DNA of 64,000 nucleotides from Haemaphysalis longicornis (GCA_013339765.2 CM023450.1:39998711-40062710), one strand, 5' to 3'. Positions 31,758 to 43,370 are shown, counted from the stretch's first letter. Program-made: numbers and translations. Notes: a model not told the origin generated them from the letters alone.

Positions 31758-32129
31758 GTGTACTCGTACTTTCAGGGTCTTTTCTGTACACATCAACGTG
31801 TACACAAGAACAAGTACACAAAGAAACAGGCTGACACAGCGAAACTGCCCCAAGGCTTGCCCATCTGGAATGAAACGCCCAGGTCAACTGCAACTGTTGC
31901 CTATTATACAGGCAGCTCATACGAAGAGGCATATGCATCTAAACATGTGCGCTCATGTGTAACGTTTGCTGGCTGGTCCATGTTATATGATCCCAGGATC
32001 TTTTGCATTGTCACTGAGAGTTCTGCCGATAGCACGAACATCCTAAGTTCCGTTAGCAGTTTCCGTTTCCAGGGTTCTCATTTGAAATTAATCCTGGAGG
32101 CAGGTATATACACCAATAGGTGTCCTTGA
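31758..32129 (+). other. Unidentified 123-codon open frame in a GH18 intron
   Basis: An open frame with no ATG at its left edge. It runs from a possible acceptor (TACTTTCAG, ending 31775) past a possible donor (GGCAGGTATAT, near 32104). Residues include LPQGLPIWNETPRSTATVAY, GSSYEEAYASKHVRSCVTF and CIVTESSADSTNILSSVSSF. There is no recognised domain and no repeat match elsewhere in the window. It could be an alternative exon, a decayed mobile-element frame or chance. Confidence 0.3.
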
Positions 32130-32949
32130 CAGCTCACCCGAGGTTCCCCTTTTTGGTACCCGTCTTTTTACAAAAAAGGACAGCAAGAAAGCTGTGAAGG
32201 TGGCAGCTTTCTCCGCTGTAGCTTTTCTGGCGCAGGGTGGCAACACTTCACAGCCCCATCAAACTCCCCATCCTTTATTCGTCCTCCTAACAGCATATTT
32301 CGTACTCCGCCAACTGTAAGGTGGCACCTACAAAAATGAAACTATTGAGGCTGAAGATAATAGCGGTGGCCGAAGTGTTTTCTTCCTAGCACATCTTTAC
32401 ATCACAGATGCTTGCAGTGGAAGGCATGGCTCCGCATAGAAGCTACAGAGGGAAAATATTTGCGATGCTTTCACAAGTTTGACGCTATAAAAAGGCAATG
32501 GGAAGACTTCTTCATACAGGTTTTACGTTATTAGAGCATTTAAAAATTCCAAAGTGAGTTAGATGGACCAAGAAGGTAGAAAGAGGGAAACCGCCAAGTT
32601 TCGGTCTCGGAAAGGCGGTTGAAAAGACGAACACTTAACCATATGGGGATTACAATGCCTACAACCTGGAACTCAGCACGATCGTCTTGAGGGTAAACGA
32701 CTAGCGACAAGTGCAGCTAATTTTAGGCCCAGACATTTTGCTGAACCCCCGCGAAAGGCTGAGTGAATAGAGACAGCAAGGTACGGTAGCGTTACATTCG
32801 CACAGCAAGATCTTATTTTTTTATTATGGTGCCATAGTGACGCAATGCTGACGCCACCAGGGCCTACAGTCAAGTCTCCGTTTAAGTGAAGCGTCACCTC
32901 TGTCATTGTTTCTCTGTCTCGAAATCTGCCTCCTTTTTTCTCTGCGCAG

Positions 32950-33123
32950 AACTGGACCGTCCCCTACTTGATGAGCCTGAATCTAAACGCAAGCAAGTTG
33001 AATGTCGGAATACCAGTGTTTGGGAGGACGTTTAATCTAACGAACTCGTCAGATCACGATTTCTTGGCGCCAGCCAGTGGGCCTGGTCCAGGGCCGAATA
33101 AAGGCATGATGGAGTACTTTTGG
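32950..33123 (+). CDS. GH18 chitinase-like gene, GIPxYGRxF exon
   Basis: Acceptor TGCGCAG ends at 32949 and donor GTAAGA starts at 33124. Phase 0 at both ends. The 58 codons encode NWTVPYLMSLNLNASKLNVG, IPVFGRTFNLTNSSDHDFLA and PASGPGPGPNKGMMEYFW. This matches the conserved KLxxGIPxYGRxFxL strand and the GAPxxGPGxxGPYT...G loop. Four sequons (NWT, NAS, NLT, NSS) are present. The exon is intact and joins in frame to the VCQFV exon 10.3 kb further on. Confidence 0.92.
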
Positions 33124-33554
33124 GTAAGAGCCATTTTTGGTAGTCATGACAGCCGCAGCTTCTACTGCAGTCTCACCCTGCAGTGAAAGCAAATATCGTT
33201 GCATGCAGTTTGTGTTCTTTACTTCAGGTGTGATACCTAAATAATAAATTACGCAAGGAATGATTAATGATCTAAAATAGACCCACGAGGAAATACGACG
33301 GACCATTGGCAGAAAATAAACCAATGCAATCAACTTTTAGGCGAAGTTGATATGGCTACGGTTCTGTGTATTTTTCATGTGTGCCACTAAAAAACTCCCA
33401 AGGCTCGACGTGTCTTTGAAGCGCGAGGCATTCCAAAGCATTGGAAAACGAACGTCTCAATGTGTGATTGCTATTTGCACACGGTCACCGTCAAAGTCGG
33501 ACTCCGTTTAGAGCATTGCTTTGTACCTCGAGCTTCTGCATTTCATCGCTTGGG

Positions 33555-33660
33555 TGTGAGAGAGAGAGAGACTCTTTATTACAGAGAAAACAGAGAGGTT
33601 TGCCAGCATGAATTCGCTGACATGCTACTCTGCGGGGAAGGGGGGAGAAGGATTTAGTTT
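33555..33660 (-). mobile_element. LINE 3' terminus on the minus strand
   Basis: GAGAGAGAGAGACTCTTTATTACAG: on the minus strand an AATAAAG signal followed by a CT-rich tail. Only about 100 bp of the element remain. Confidence 0.45.
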
Positions 33661-33689
33661 AGTATTTAGTTTATAATAGGCACCAAGAT

Positions 33690-34868
33690 CGACTGCATGA
33701 CCCCTTTAGTCGTCCTGCATGACCCGTCTCTGTTCTCTTACCGCATAAACAATGAAGTGCTTGCGCAGGTGTCCACCTACAAATACCTCGGAGTTCATCT
33801 CACCCATAACCTTTCATGGGCCACTCACATCACTAACATCTGCGCCAGTGCCTCAAGATCTTTAGGATACCTACGCCGTAACCTACGTTCTACTCCGTCT
33901 AACATCCGCAAATTAGCCTACGAAACATTGTCCGGCCCCAACTTGAATTCGCCTCTGCAGTCTGGTCACCTCACCCCAACTACCTTATAAATATGGTCGA
34001 AGCAATTCAAAACAGGGCTGTCCGTTTCATTTCCCGCAATACGATTACGGCTCCAGTGTAACACAACTTAAAAAAGGATCATTCGCTTCAACTCTTAGTC
34101 CACTCGCCGCAACATCGCTCTCTTATGCCTCTTTCACAAATACCGTACACACCAGTAAAATAACCAGGCTACCCATTCTACGATCCCCCTACTTATCAAA
34201 TAGATTGTACAACCGATTTAGTTTCTCGCGTATATATGGGAAAACAAATTCTTTTAAACGCATCCGCATTGCCCAGTGCAATCAGGTTATGGAATGCCCT
34301 CCCTGATAACATAGCATCTGAACACTAACCTCGATTCGGTTCCGTCGAAAGTTACTCTTACATCTATCTTGATAGTCTCATAATTCAATAGTCTGTTTTT
34401 GTTTTTGTATATGTATGGTGCGTGCAGTACGCCTTGAATTTCTAAAAACCACGCTTTGCGATTCGTTTTTCTTTGTTGTCGATTGAATTCTTATCTTATA
34501 TTGTCAACATGCTTTCGCTCGAAAGTTACGGTACCTATCTTCTTGACTTCCTTACCTTTTCTCAAAGTTTTAGCCATCTTCATTGCGCATCCTGTATCAT
34601 TTGTAAACTGCATTCTACTTTTGTCGCGATATGCTGACTTATGTAGTCTATTTTACTACACTATTTCTTTGTGCATTCTACTTTCTTTTTGAAGCGATAT
34701 GCTGGTTTATGTATTTATTTTTGCTGCAGGTTTCCTTGTTGTTAGTAATTTTGACCGCATTACTCCTGTATATTCGAGACAAACGTGTACTTTTTCTTTT
34801 TCTGCCCCCCTTACTCAATGCCCTACACAGTGGGCCTGTAAGGTACTTGTAAATAAAAAAAAATCTCA
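33690..34868 (+). pseudogene. CR1/L2-type LINE, 3' part of the reverse transcriptase plus 3' UTR
   Basis: The frame 33697-33940 reads PSLFSYRINNEVLAQVSTYK, YLGVHLTHNLSWATHITNIC and ASASRSLGYLRRNLRSTPSN followed by RKLAYETL. This is the thumb region after the catalytic box (YKYLGVxLTxxLxWxxHI) of CR1/Jockey-superfamily reverse transcriptases. A frameshift follows, and EFASAVWSPHPNYLINMVEA, IQNRAVRFIS continue in another frame to about 34060. After about 800 bp of AT-rich 3' UTR the copy ends GGTACTTGTAAATAAAAAAAAA at 34868, consistent with retrotransposition. It is 5'-truncated and dead. Confidence 0.75.
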
Positions 34869-34869
34869 A

Positions 34870-36006
34870 GATCGAAAAATGATTTAGATCTCGAGATTAT
34901 TTGGCTTATCATTTGAATATGCTTGTTGGAGTAGAGAAGTTATAAATACAGGAACCGTTTCAGGATCAGTACATTATCGGGTAGATAATAAAGGCTTCTG
35001 AAAGGTTTGCTGCCGTGCGACCCACGTCCACCTCATCTACGTTCACACCGCCCTGTCTGTGTCGGCGTTCGGGCACTTGCGGTGTCTCCTCCGGCTCCTC
35101 GGGGCAGCGGTCCCGTCGTCAAGACCAGTGGCCGTTATCCATTTTGAATTTCGCTTCTCTTCCGTCGCAAAAATTTGGACGCCGCGTAAAGTCCGGGCTC
35201 AAGCATCGCTGCTTATCCAACTTCACAGAGCGGAACGGCTCATATTTTTTTTTCTACAAGTGCTTGCTACCCATCGGCATCAGCCACTGGTCTTACGCCA
35301 GCCTATCTGTCCTTTGCCGGTGTATTGCTTAATGTGAGGCAGTGCCGGCGCATTTCGAGCGTTTTCGTGTATGAGGAGGGCCATTTCTGAATATAACACT
35401 ACCATAAAAAACCGGGCCATCTCCACTAACGTGAAACGTGGGGAAGGGCGAAGCATTCAGTGTATATATATGCAGTGTATGCGGTTTCGATGCTGAGCGC
35501 TCGGTGTCTTAGGCTTGACGCCTTGGTGTTTTTGCCCACGGAGATGAAACCGTTGGCGGGTATAGGTATACAGCTTTGCTGTAAAAGTCTCGTATCTGTG
35601 GAGCACGAAGCGTTCTTGCGCGAGACGTTGGAAAACGAGTGTCCCGGTGTTTTAGTACCGTGATTACATGATAAGCCGACAGCCCGAGCCCCTAAGGTGC
35701 TTCCCCCTAATACAAATCGAACTTCAAGCACAACCGTAATAACTTCCTCAGAATGTCCCGTCTAAATTTCTGCTGCATCAAAATTTACTTCCCTGCTGCT
35801 TTCTCACACACAGCTTGTATTTCGCTTCTTTAAAAACTGTTCAAAAAGAAATGTTCTCTCTAAAATTTTAATAAATGTCGAACACAAATCTTCAGGTGCG
35901 ATTCCTTACTACAGGAGTGCTTAACTTACGCAACCTTTCAAGTTTTATCTTTCCTGAAACTATAAACACTCGGCAAACGTAACAACAAATAAAAAATGAG
36001 TTCTTC
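34870..36006. other. Intronic DNA, nothing recognised
   Basis: Open frames near 35015-35337 and 35426-35731 lack identifiable domains. Confidence 0.4.
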
Positions 36007-36747
36007 AGTCAAGTTCTTCCCTTCTCTTCTTTACGTTCGCCTTGCTGGTTGAGCGGCAGATGGATGCCGCTGACATGGGGAATGAAGACGAACTCGTTAT
36101 CTGCTGGCACCTTAAGGATCAGACAACCACGACATCTGAGAGAAGAGAGTGTTTAATGCGTCTCCTGCTCTATTTACAGTGTATTTACAAGAGGTTATAT
36201 AGGCTTTCTAAACACAAAGGATTCCCTGCAGCCCAATCAAAGAACAGCACTTTCCCTTTCGTGAACTTCCCATTGGCTGCAGACGAAATGTCCGGCCCGT
36301 GTTCCTTCCGGCCAATTATCCGATGCACAACCGCCTCTCTCAAGGCGATCATTCGTCGCTTGCGGGCTTGCGGTCTTGCACGGTCCTTGCCTCATTCTTC
36401 GTAATTCACAGGGTCACCCCGAGTTCAATGGATCCTCCGCAATGTGATGCGCTTTCCCATTGTGGTGCAAACATCGCGCAACCTGCGAAGGCGTCATAAC
36501 ACACACGTGCGTGCGCTGGCATTGTCGGCCACGTACCTCCGCGCGATCCGTTGGGATATCGTATGTCCACGGCCACTCGCACAAGTTCCTCGCAGAGCGA
36601 AAACACTTCATGTGATGCCAGGTTCAGCGTGGTTCGGCTCTGAGTGGCCTCTCCGCCTCGTGGTCGCCGCCGCTTGGTCGAACAGGGTGCAATGTAGAGG
36701 CAATGATGAAACCGCACATTCTTCTAGTGGTTGTGGATGTTTTTGAA
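36007..36747 (-). repeat. 3' LTR of the gypsy-type element
   Basis: Matches 41494-42247 from AGTCAAGTTCTTCCC through CACATTCTTC and a TTC(A/G)AAAA edge. A purine-rich stretch (GGAGGGGAGGTGGTGGG on the minus strand, 36749-36766) abuts it, as expected for a polypurine tract. Exact LTR edges were judged by eye and no target duplication was confirmed. Confidence 0.88.
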
Positions 36748-36793
36748 CCCACCACCTCCCCTCCAACTGTGTTGCACTGCATTTTAGGCATGC

Positions 36794-36797
<4 letters not shown>

Positions 36798-36857
<60 letters not shown>
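36798..36857. repeat. (CA)n microsatellite
   Basis: About 30 CA units between the 3' LTR and the end of pol. It creates artificial Cys-Val frames on the minus strand. Confidence 0.97.
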
Positions 36858-36861
<4 letters not shown>

Positions 36862-37005
36862 ACCACGGGTTCACAAATGGCCCTCGGCTTGTCACGTGAG
36901 GCACTGTTCGTGGCTTGCACCCCATTGACCCTGCCTCGCGCATGCACTGACAAAGCATACATGCGCCCTTTGCCTTGCTTTCTGTTTATGCGTCATCGTT
37001 GGAAG

Positions 37006-37676
37006 TCACCAACCGCGACATGGCGTCGGCATTAGCGTTAGAAGCCCCTTTTTGTGCTCGACTACCAGGTTATACTTCTGTTGCGCCAACGCCCAGCGCG
37101 TCAGCCTTGCGCTCTGCGGTGTGGTCAAGGTTAGGAATTTGAGCGGGTTGGGATCAGTGATCACCCTGACTGTGGCCCCAAAAAGCATGCCTCTAACTTC
37201 GACAGAGCCCAAATGATCGCATAAGCTTCCTTCTCGATTGTGGCCCATCGAGTCTGGGCCGGGCTAAGCTTTTTGCTTTAAAAAGCGATAGGGCACTTTT
37301 TGCCTTCGTTATCCTGCTGTGCTAGGCACGCACCAATTGCGTAATCAGATGCGTCCGTGGCGAGGATAAATTCTTTCCCCGGATCTGGGGCTTGCAGCGC
37401 GGATGTCTGACCTAGGCAATCTTTGACCTGGTCAAAGGCTTCCTGCGCCTGTGTATCCCAAGGTAATTTCTGCGGAATACGTCGGCCAGTCAACTTGCTT
37501 AGGTGCAAAACGACTTTGGAGTACTCAGGCACGTAGTCTCTATAGTAGTTTGCCAAACCTAAGAAACTACTAACTTGCCCCTTCGTTTTTGGAGCTAGAA
37601 TCTCCTTAATCGCTCGGACCTTCTCTGGATCAGTCCCGTGCCGGCCTGAACCCACAATATGACCTAATAATTTGAC
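37006..37676 (-). pseudogene. Reverse transcriptase thumb and RNase H of the LTR element
   Basis: On the minus strand, after an in-frame TAA at 37677-37679, the frame continues VKLLGHIVGSGRHGTDPEKV, RAIKEILAPKTKGQVSSFLG and LANYYRDYVPEYSKV (RT thumb/connection). Next comes FILATDASDYAIGACLAQQD, the RNase H start with its catalytic DASDxAxGA motif. A break near 37280 is followed by the RHxDPxPLKFL-like FLTLTTPQSARLTRWALAQQ and VEHKKGLLTLMPTP stretch (RNase H end). The order and spacing match Ty3/gypsy pol. Internal stops make it non-functional. Confidence 0.85.
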
Positions 37677-39160
37677 TTATTGTGCAAAGCGGCATTTTCT
37701 TCCGTTAAGCGTCAGCCCTGGCTTGTCCAGTAATGAAAGCACTTTGTCCAAGTGTTCGAGGTGCTCCTCCCAGCTCTCTGAGTAGATCGATACATCAGCA
37801 ATGTATGCGCAAGCGTACTGTCTATGCGGCGCTAGTATACCATTGATGACTCTCTGATATGTGCTGGCAGCATTTTTTAGGCCGAAGGGCATCACTTTCC
37901 ATGTGTACTGGCCCGACGGAGCGGTAAATGCAGTGCAAAACTGTACGTTCTCATCTAGGAGTATTTGCCAGTAGCCCCTGAACATGTCTAGCAGAGTTAT
38001 GTACTTTGCATTTGCTACCTGGTATAACAGATCTGTCGGCACGCTCATGGGAAATGCGCCTGCCTCTGTTATGCCGTTGAGCTTCCTGTAATCGCAGCAG
38101 ATGCGAATGCCGCCGTCCTTCTTTGATACACAGACCAGTGGATACGCGTGGGGACTTTCGACAGGATATATTAACCCCCAATTCCGGAGTTCATCCACCT
38201 GCCTTTCCACTTCGTGCACTAACGCCATCGGTACCCTGTAAGGATATGCGCGTCGCGGTCGCTCCCCTGCTTTGATTTTTATTCGGAGGACACCCACTCT
38301 GCAGGTTCCTAGTTTGTTTGCGAACACCTTCGAATGCCTCGTGATTAAGTCTCGCAGCTGCTGTTGCTGAACAGTCTCCAAATGCACGATGTCATCTGGA
38401 TGTAGCGTTGCCTGCACCTGTGTCCTAGACGGTATGACCGGAACGTCTCCAAATTCTTGGTCGCCCTCAAATATTACTCCTACTGCGGTTACTCGGGTGT
38501 GGTAGGAACGAAGCTTGTTAGCGTGAACAGCTCTGCGCGATCCATCCTCGAGCTCGATCATGTAGCTGTACGGTCGCAGTTTCTCGATAACAGTGACAGG
38601 TCCCTTCCACTTTGCCATTAGCTTGCCTTTTCCGTCTTTCTCGAGCCATAGTACTTGGTCCCCTGCAACAAACTGTTTGTCCGTGGCCCTCAAGTTATAG
38701 CGTCCCACGTACTCCCTCTGAGTGGCCTCGCTCTGTCGAGCGGCTTGCTCGCTAGCTTCTTTTAAGCTATTTCGAAGCCTATAAAGGTATTCTGCTGCAG
38801 GTATACCCAGTGATTCGGGTACAACCCAGTCTCCAGACCAAGCCTTTTCGAGAATGGAGAGAGGTTCATGCGGCACCCGTCCATACATTAGCTGGAACGG
38901 TGACCGTCCTGTAGTGACGTGCGGAACCTCACGATGGGCCCATAGCAAGAAAGGAATCATCCTATCCCACTCGCGTCCATGTCCGCTGACTATGTGGAAA
39001 AGCATCTTTTTGAACGTGGCGTTCCAGCGTTCCACCAACCTGTTGCTTTGAGGATGATCGGGTGTGGAAAACCTGGGTGTGGCTCCCAACCTCTGCAACA
39101 TCTCCTGCGTTAGCCTCGACGTAAAGTTGGTGTCCTGATCCGAGCAATTTGTCTCCGGTA
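37677..39160 (-). pseudogene. Integrase C-terminal half fused in frame to reverse transcriptase
   Basis: A 474-codon minus-strand frame (39101-37677), with the integrase core extending upstream in another frame. It starts in the integrase core (FSTPDHPQSNRLVERWNATF, holding the catalytic Glu), continues through PFQLMYGRVPHEPL and a GPVTVIEKLRPYSYMIELED C-terminal domain. Without a break it then enters reverse transcriptase: YPYRVPMALVHEVERQVDEL, GGIRICCDYRKLNGITEAGA, FTAPSGQYTWKVMPFGLKNA. The catalytic box reads YIADVSIYS, where active enzymes have YxDD, so the polymerase is probably inactive. Finding both domains in one frame rules out a chance juxtaposition of two elements. Confidence 0.9.
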
Positions 39161-39700
39161 CTCCATGCTGAGAAAATATCTGCAGTAACGCGTCACAAGT
39201 AGACTTTTGCCGTTAGTGATCGAAGGCACACTACTTCCGGCCATCTGGTGTGCAAATCTACCACGCAAAGGGCATAGCGATGACCCCTAGCAGAAGGAGG
39301 GTCCAGAGGACCGCTGCAGTCCATATTTACCGTCTGAAACGGCGCACTGGGCCTGGCCAAGGGCGTTATCGGAACCCTATCTTTCTACCTCACCGGAGAT
39401 TTCACCTGGCATTTGTGACACAGTACTACTTTACGTCCTGAGACACCCGCGGCCAGTACAATGAGCTTTTCACCCGCTGCAGCGTTTTCCGCTCTCCTAA
39501 GTCTCCCGCCCATGGTGAGTCGTGAGCCATTTTTAGCACTTTTGTGCCTGTGCGACGGTAGCACCAGCTGTTTGCACGCGCGACCTGCGACGTACTCCTG
39601 GTGATGCCTGAACGAGCATGCCATGCGTTCCGGCCTTTGCCTGCGCCCAAGCATCCCGCAATGCCGGGTCTGCAACCTGAGCCTCGCGGAACTCCTCTCG
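39100..39700 (-). pseudogene. Integrase zinc-binding and N-terminal core domains, frameshifted
   Basis: On the minus strand, MAHDSPWAGDLGERKTLQRV then KSSLYWPRVSQDVK (39380-39545) corresponds to the HHCC segment HxxxxGHLGxxKTxxRxxxxFYWP. An in-frame stop and then YCVTNAR follow. The core starts VNMDCSGPLDPPSARGHRYA, LCVVDLHTRWPEVVCLRSLT (39205-39335), giving the first catalytic Asp. A single-base frameshift near 39210 precedes NCSDQDTNFTSRLTQEML, which carries the second Asp (DxDxNF). It lies upstream of, not downstream of, the reverse transcriptase. Confidence 0.82.
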
Positions 39701-39782
39701 GTTGATTTTCACCGGCTCAGAGGCCCTCGTTTATTAGAACACAGGTAGTCACCGGTTGCTCCTCGCATGTCTCGCCTGCCTC

Positions 39783-40115
39783 TTAAGCTGCGGCTCCGGT
39801 TTCTTTGGCTGTTGGCCGCTCATCTGGCACCCCGTCTGGAAACGCTTTTTCCTCGAGAAGTTGTGCGTAATCGTTGGGTGTGATGAGTGCATCGGTCCCC
39901 TCGAGTAGCTTGTCCGTGAGTGCACAAAGCACGGCCGCCTGACCCGCTTCGTATCCTACATACGCACTTCCTTCGGGCGCTGTCAGCGGGACGTCGGCCA
40001 ACTCCGCTATTACTTGTTGCCCGAACGCTCCTGTCAGCTTTATCTGCGAACCTGTAGAGTCGTATCTAGGTAAAACAGACTTTCTGATTACGCTCACTTC
40101 AGCTCCTGAGTCCAC
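39783..40115 (-). pseudogene. Retroviral-type aspartic protease of the LTR element
   Basis: The frame opens MDSGAEVSVIRKSVLPRYDS, the DSGA active-site motif of retropepsins, followed by LTGAFGQQVIAELADVPLTA and DALITPNDYAQLLEEKAFPD. The protease would cleave the gag-pol polyprotein. Length (110 codons) is normal for the domain. The frame begins inside the domain, so it was presumably read through from gag by frameshift. Confidence 0.82.
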
Positions 40116-41288
40116 TAACGCGTCAAATGGTTGCCCCGAGTTCTTAAGCGAACCGTTGCCAACCCGTGCTGCTTCGGCTGCGTATGTTGCCCAACCCTGT
40201 CTGTCGTTCCTACGGTAGACTCGAATGCAGGCCCCACCACTCTCGCGACCACCGGTCTGTTTTCTGGACGCGCTGCTGACTTAGTGCCCTGCTTTGCAAC
40301 AAAGCCCTTATGGGGACAATCCCTGGCAAAGTGATCAGTGCTCTTGCATTCAAAACAACGTTTCTTCCATCTCGCGTCCGTGAGGCCGTCTTTCTTTCTA
40401 TTTATTCTTTTGGCCTTCCTCGACACTTGCCTTCCTTTGCGCAGGCCTGGACCTTTCGCTCTCCTCAAATCTCTCCGCCAGCTTTGCCACGGCACTGGGC
40501 GACAAAAACGCATCCTCTTCATTAAAAACAACATGCGCCTTCGCTTCAGGGCTCAAACATTGTTTTAAGCGATCCGCGACAACTAGCTGCTTGAGTTCTT
40601 TGAATGTGCTTGACTTTGAACGCTGGACATAATAGTCAAAATAGTTTTCGAGGCGCACAGTGAACTGATCCCAGGACTCCTTTTCTCTTCTTTTAGACTC
40701 GGAAAACAACCTTTTGTACTACGCTGCCGAAAGCCTGAGACCGTCTAGGATGCTAGACTTAAGCTTAGAGAAATTTTTTCTTTCCTCAGCTGTCAGCCTG
40801 CACAGCAGTCCACGTACCCTTTCGCTCAGCTGTGGCAAATCAAGCCCAGCCCACCACTCGCTCGGAACGTCATAACAATCGAGTGTTGCCTCGACGTCCT
40901 CAAACCACATTGACACTAGTGCCTCTTGGTTAGGCATAGGCGCCAGTACACCCTTTAGCAGGCTGGCACGTTTCAGCCGTCTGTCTTCCTCTGGCCGTCC
41001 GCCAAGCGATACGCTGTCACCGTCCTCGTTGGACTCAGCCCCATTACGGGCTCTCAGCCGCTGGCTTTCTAACATCAAGCGCTGCTTCTCTTTTTCCGCC
41101 TCAGCAATTTTCAATTGCAGCTGAAGGAGCTCAAGCTGCTGTCCCAACGCCGTATCTGACGTGCCACTACTCTGACCCCCCGCGCCGCTGTCGGTGACCT
41201 CCAGCGCCTGCAAGTTTCCTTCCCCGTTCCCGTTCATTTCCAAGTTGTATTTTTTTTCTCTGTCTCGCAAGTTGTAATGCTTTGTCAT
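40115..41288 (-). pseudogene. gag of the LTR element, frameshifted
   Basis: The first frame (41288-40719) starts MTKHYNLRDREKKYNLEMNG and contains a coiled-coil-like LELLQLQLKIAEAEKEKQRL and the capsid-like MWFEDVEATLDCYDVPSEWW. A stop at about 40717 separates it from SESKRREKESWDQFTVRLEN and YFDYYVQRSKSSTFKELKQL (40709-40398). A further frame (to 40115) has a zinc knuckle CFECKSTDHFARDC (CxxCxxxxHxxxxC) for RNA packaging. The domain order is that of a gypsy-type gag. Two frame changes break it. Confidence 0.85.
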
Positions 41289-41493
41289 TGCTCTGCGCCC
41301 GACAGGAAATCAAGAGGTACCCGTCTGAAGTGGCCTTGCGGGGCGCTCGTCCTCCTCTGAAATCGGTGACTAGCCTTGCTTCGTTGGCCAGTTGCTGCGG
41401 TAGTCAGGTGGAGATGGTTGTCATCAGTCTCGGCCGATGTCGTTGTCCGCTGCCGTCCTCAGCTCAGCCATGCAGATCCTGTCGTACTGCGAA

Positions 41494-42247
41494 AGTCAAG
41501 TTCTTCCCTTCTCTTCTTTACGTTCGCCTTGCTGGTTGAGCGGCAGACGGATGCCGCTGACATGGGCAATGAAGACGAACTCGTTATCTGCTGGCACCTT
41601 GAGGATCAAACAACCACGACATCTGAGAGAAGAGAGTGTTTCATGCGCCTCCTGCTCTATTTACAGTGTATTTACAAGAGATTATATAGGCTTTCTAAAC
41701 ACAAAGGATTCCCTGCAGCCCAATCATAGAACAGCAATTTTCCTTTCGTGAACTTCCCGTTGGCAGCAGACGAAATGTCCGGCCCGTGTTCCTTCAGGCC
41801 AATATAATGCACAACCGCCTCTCTCAAGGCGATCATTCGTCGTTTGCGGAATCGCGGTCTTGAAGTCTTGCGGTCTTGCATGGTCCTTGCCTCATTCTTC
41901 GTAATTCACAGGGTCACCCCGAGTTCAATGGATCCTCCGCAATGTGATGCGCTTTCCCATTGTGGTGCAAACATCGCGCAACCTGCGAAGGCGTCATAAC
42001 ACACACGTGCGTGCGCTGGCATTGTCGGCCACGTACCTCCGCGCGATCCGTTGGGATATCGTATGTCCACGGCCACTCGCACAAGTTCCTCGCAGAGCGA
42101 AAACACTTCATGTGATGCCAGGTTCAGCGTGGTTCGGCTCTGAGTGGCCTCTCCGCCTCGTGGTCGCCGCCGTTTGGTCGAACAGGGTGTAATGTAGAGC
42201 CAGTGGTGAAACCGCACATTCTTCAACTAGTTGCGGATTTTTTCGAA
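41494..42247 (-). repeat. 5' LTR of the gypsy-type element
   Basis: Partner of 36007-36747. Contains a 13-bp internal duplication (GTCTTGAAGTCTTGCGGTCTTG tract near 41855-41880) not in the other LTR. No classical TGGCGCC primer-binding site follows it. Confidence 0.88.
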
Positions 42248-42249
42248 CG

Positions 42250-43370
42250 AAACATCTTCTAGTAGTGCGAAGATGAAAGACCAGCGAAGCTATATTGATG
42301 GATAACTACAGTGACTATAGGGTGACTTACGATTTATCGAATAAAGAGACGTACAAACCACTTTCTAAGAAGGATTTCTAAATTAATTCACAAAATTTTT
42401 TTCAGGATAGTTTCGATAAAAGATGAGTTATAGCCGTTTTTTGTAACCATACTTCCTCAGGAGGAAACCATGTATTGACAGCAGACGGACATTTTGTAAC
42501 ATTTTCAACTTCATTGTGATCTAACACGTAAAGACAAGTAAACATAACTTGGTCTAATGCACGGCCGTCTCAGCAGACAATGTAAATAGTATTTTTTTTT
42601 CAAACTACCTCAGTAGCTTGAGAGCTAAGGAGCATTTTACACGAGCGTGTGTGATTCTTCTCCAACGCGATCCGATAGACGCATGCTGCTATTTTGGCCA
42701 GAACCTTGCGCAAGGCAGCTTCGCTGTAGGCACTATGTAGAGGGCTGACAACATGGCCTGTAAAAATCGCGCATGACGTTTGAAACACGCTTAACGACAT
42801 AGCGCAAAAGTGCTTACGACATTATTTGGTCCACCTTTTTGTTGTTGAGATATGTATCTATTAATCTTATCTACAATCAATCCATGCCTCGACCCTGGTC
42901 AATGCCAGAGGGGTAGATGGGGGAAGGGGCAACACCCAATGAGGTTTGCGTAAACGACGCTAAAACGCCTGATTTTGTTTTAAAATAAGTTATTTAAGAC
43001 GCGCTTGTTAGCAATCATAAAAGGCGGGAGCCTCGTTGGAAGCTTGCGGTTTATATTCCACGCCTTATTCGTCACCATACAAGCTAAACTTTCGCTGACA
43101 AAATCCACCCATTTTTTGTTGGTGTTGGCAGACACCCTTGTACATGTGAATATTGTTACACGACAAAATAAGCTATTTCATTGCTTTTAAATGCCGATGT
43201 TGACCCCTTGAGCTCCCCAAAAAAGAATCGATACTGTCGTTGCATTACCATCGGCATAGAAACTAAATGAGCTCATCGATCAAGTGCAAATTGTGTTTGT
43301 GAAGAAAAGAAGCATGTGCAGTTTCTTTGAAAGTTGTGTTTGACACCCAGCAGTAATTAATTCCATGTGG
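42250..43370. other. Intronic DNA, nothing recognised
   Basis: No coding similarity or clear repeat apart from a G9 run at about 43370-43379. Confidence 0.4.

Larger units (their letters stand above)
36007..42247 (-). mobile_element. Ty3/gypsy-type LTR retrotransposon with integrase before reverse transcriptase
   Basis: Direct LTRs of about 741 bp (36007-36747) and 754 bp (41494-42247) enclose coding remnants on the minus strand in the order gag, protease, integrase, reverse transcriptase, RNase H. The LTRs differ by a few percent. The upstream LTR carries an extra 13-bp duplication in a TTGCGGTCTTG tract. The element lies antisense in a GH18 intron. Ty3/gypsy elements normally place integrase last. 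The copia-like order is known for the Gmr1 group. No envelope gene was seen. Frameshifts and stops make this copy defective. Confidence 0.9.

Noticed and set aside
36624..36962. Cys-Val-rich minus-strand proteins
   Set aside because: They are translations of the (CA)n microsatellite.
37006..41288. Two adjacent unrelated retroelements explaining integrase before RT
   Set aside because: Integrase C-terminus and RT are continuous in one frame between a single LTR pair.
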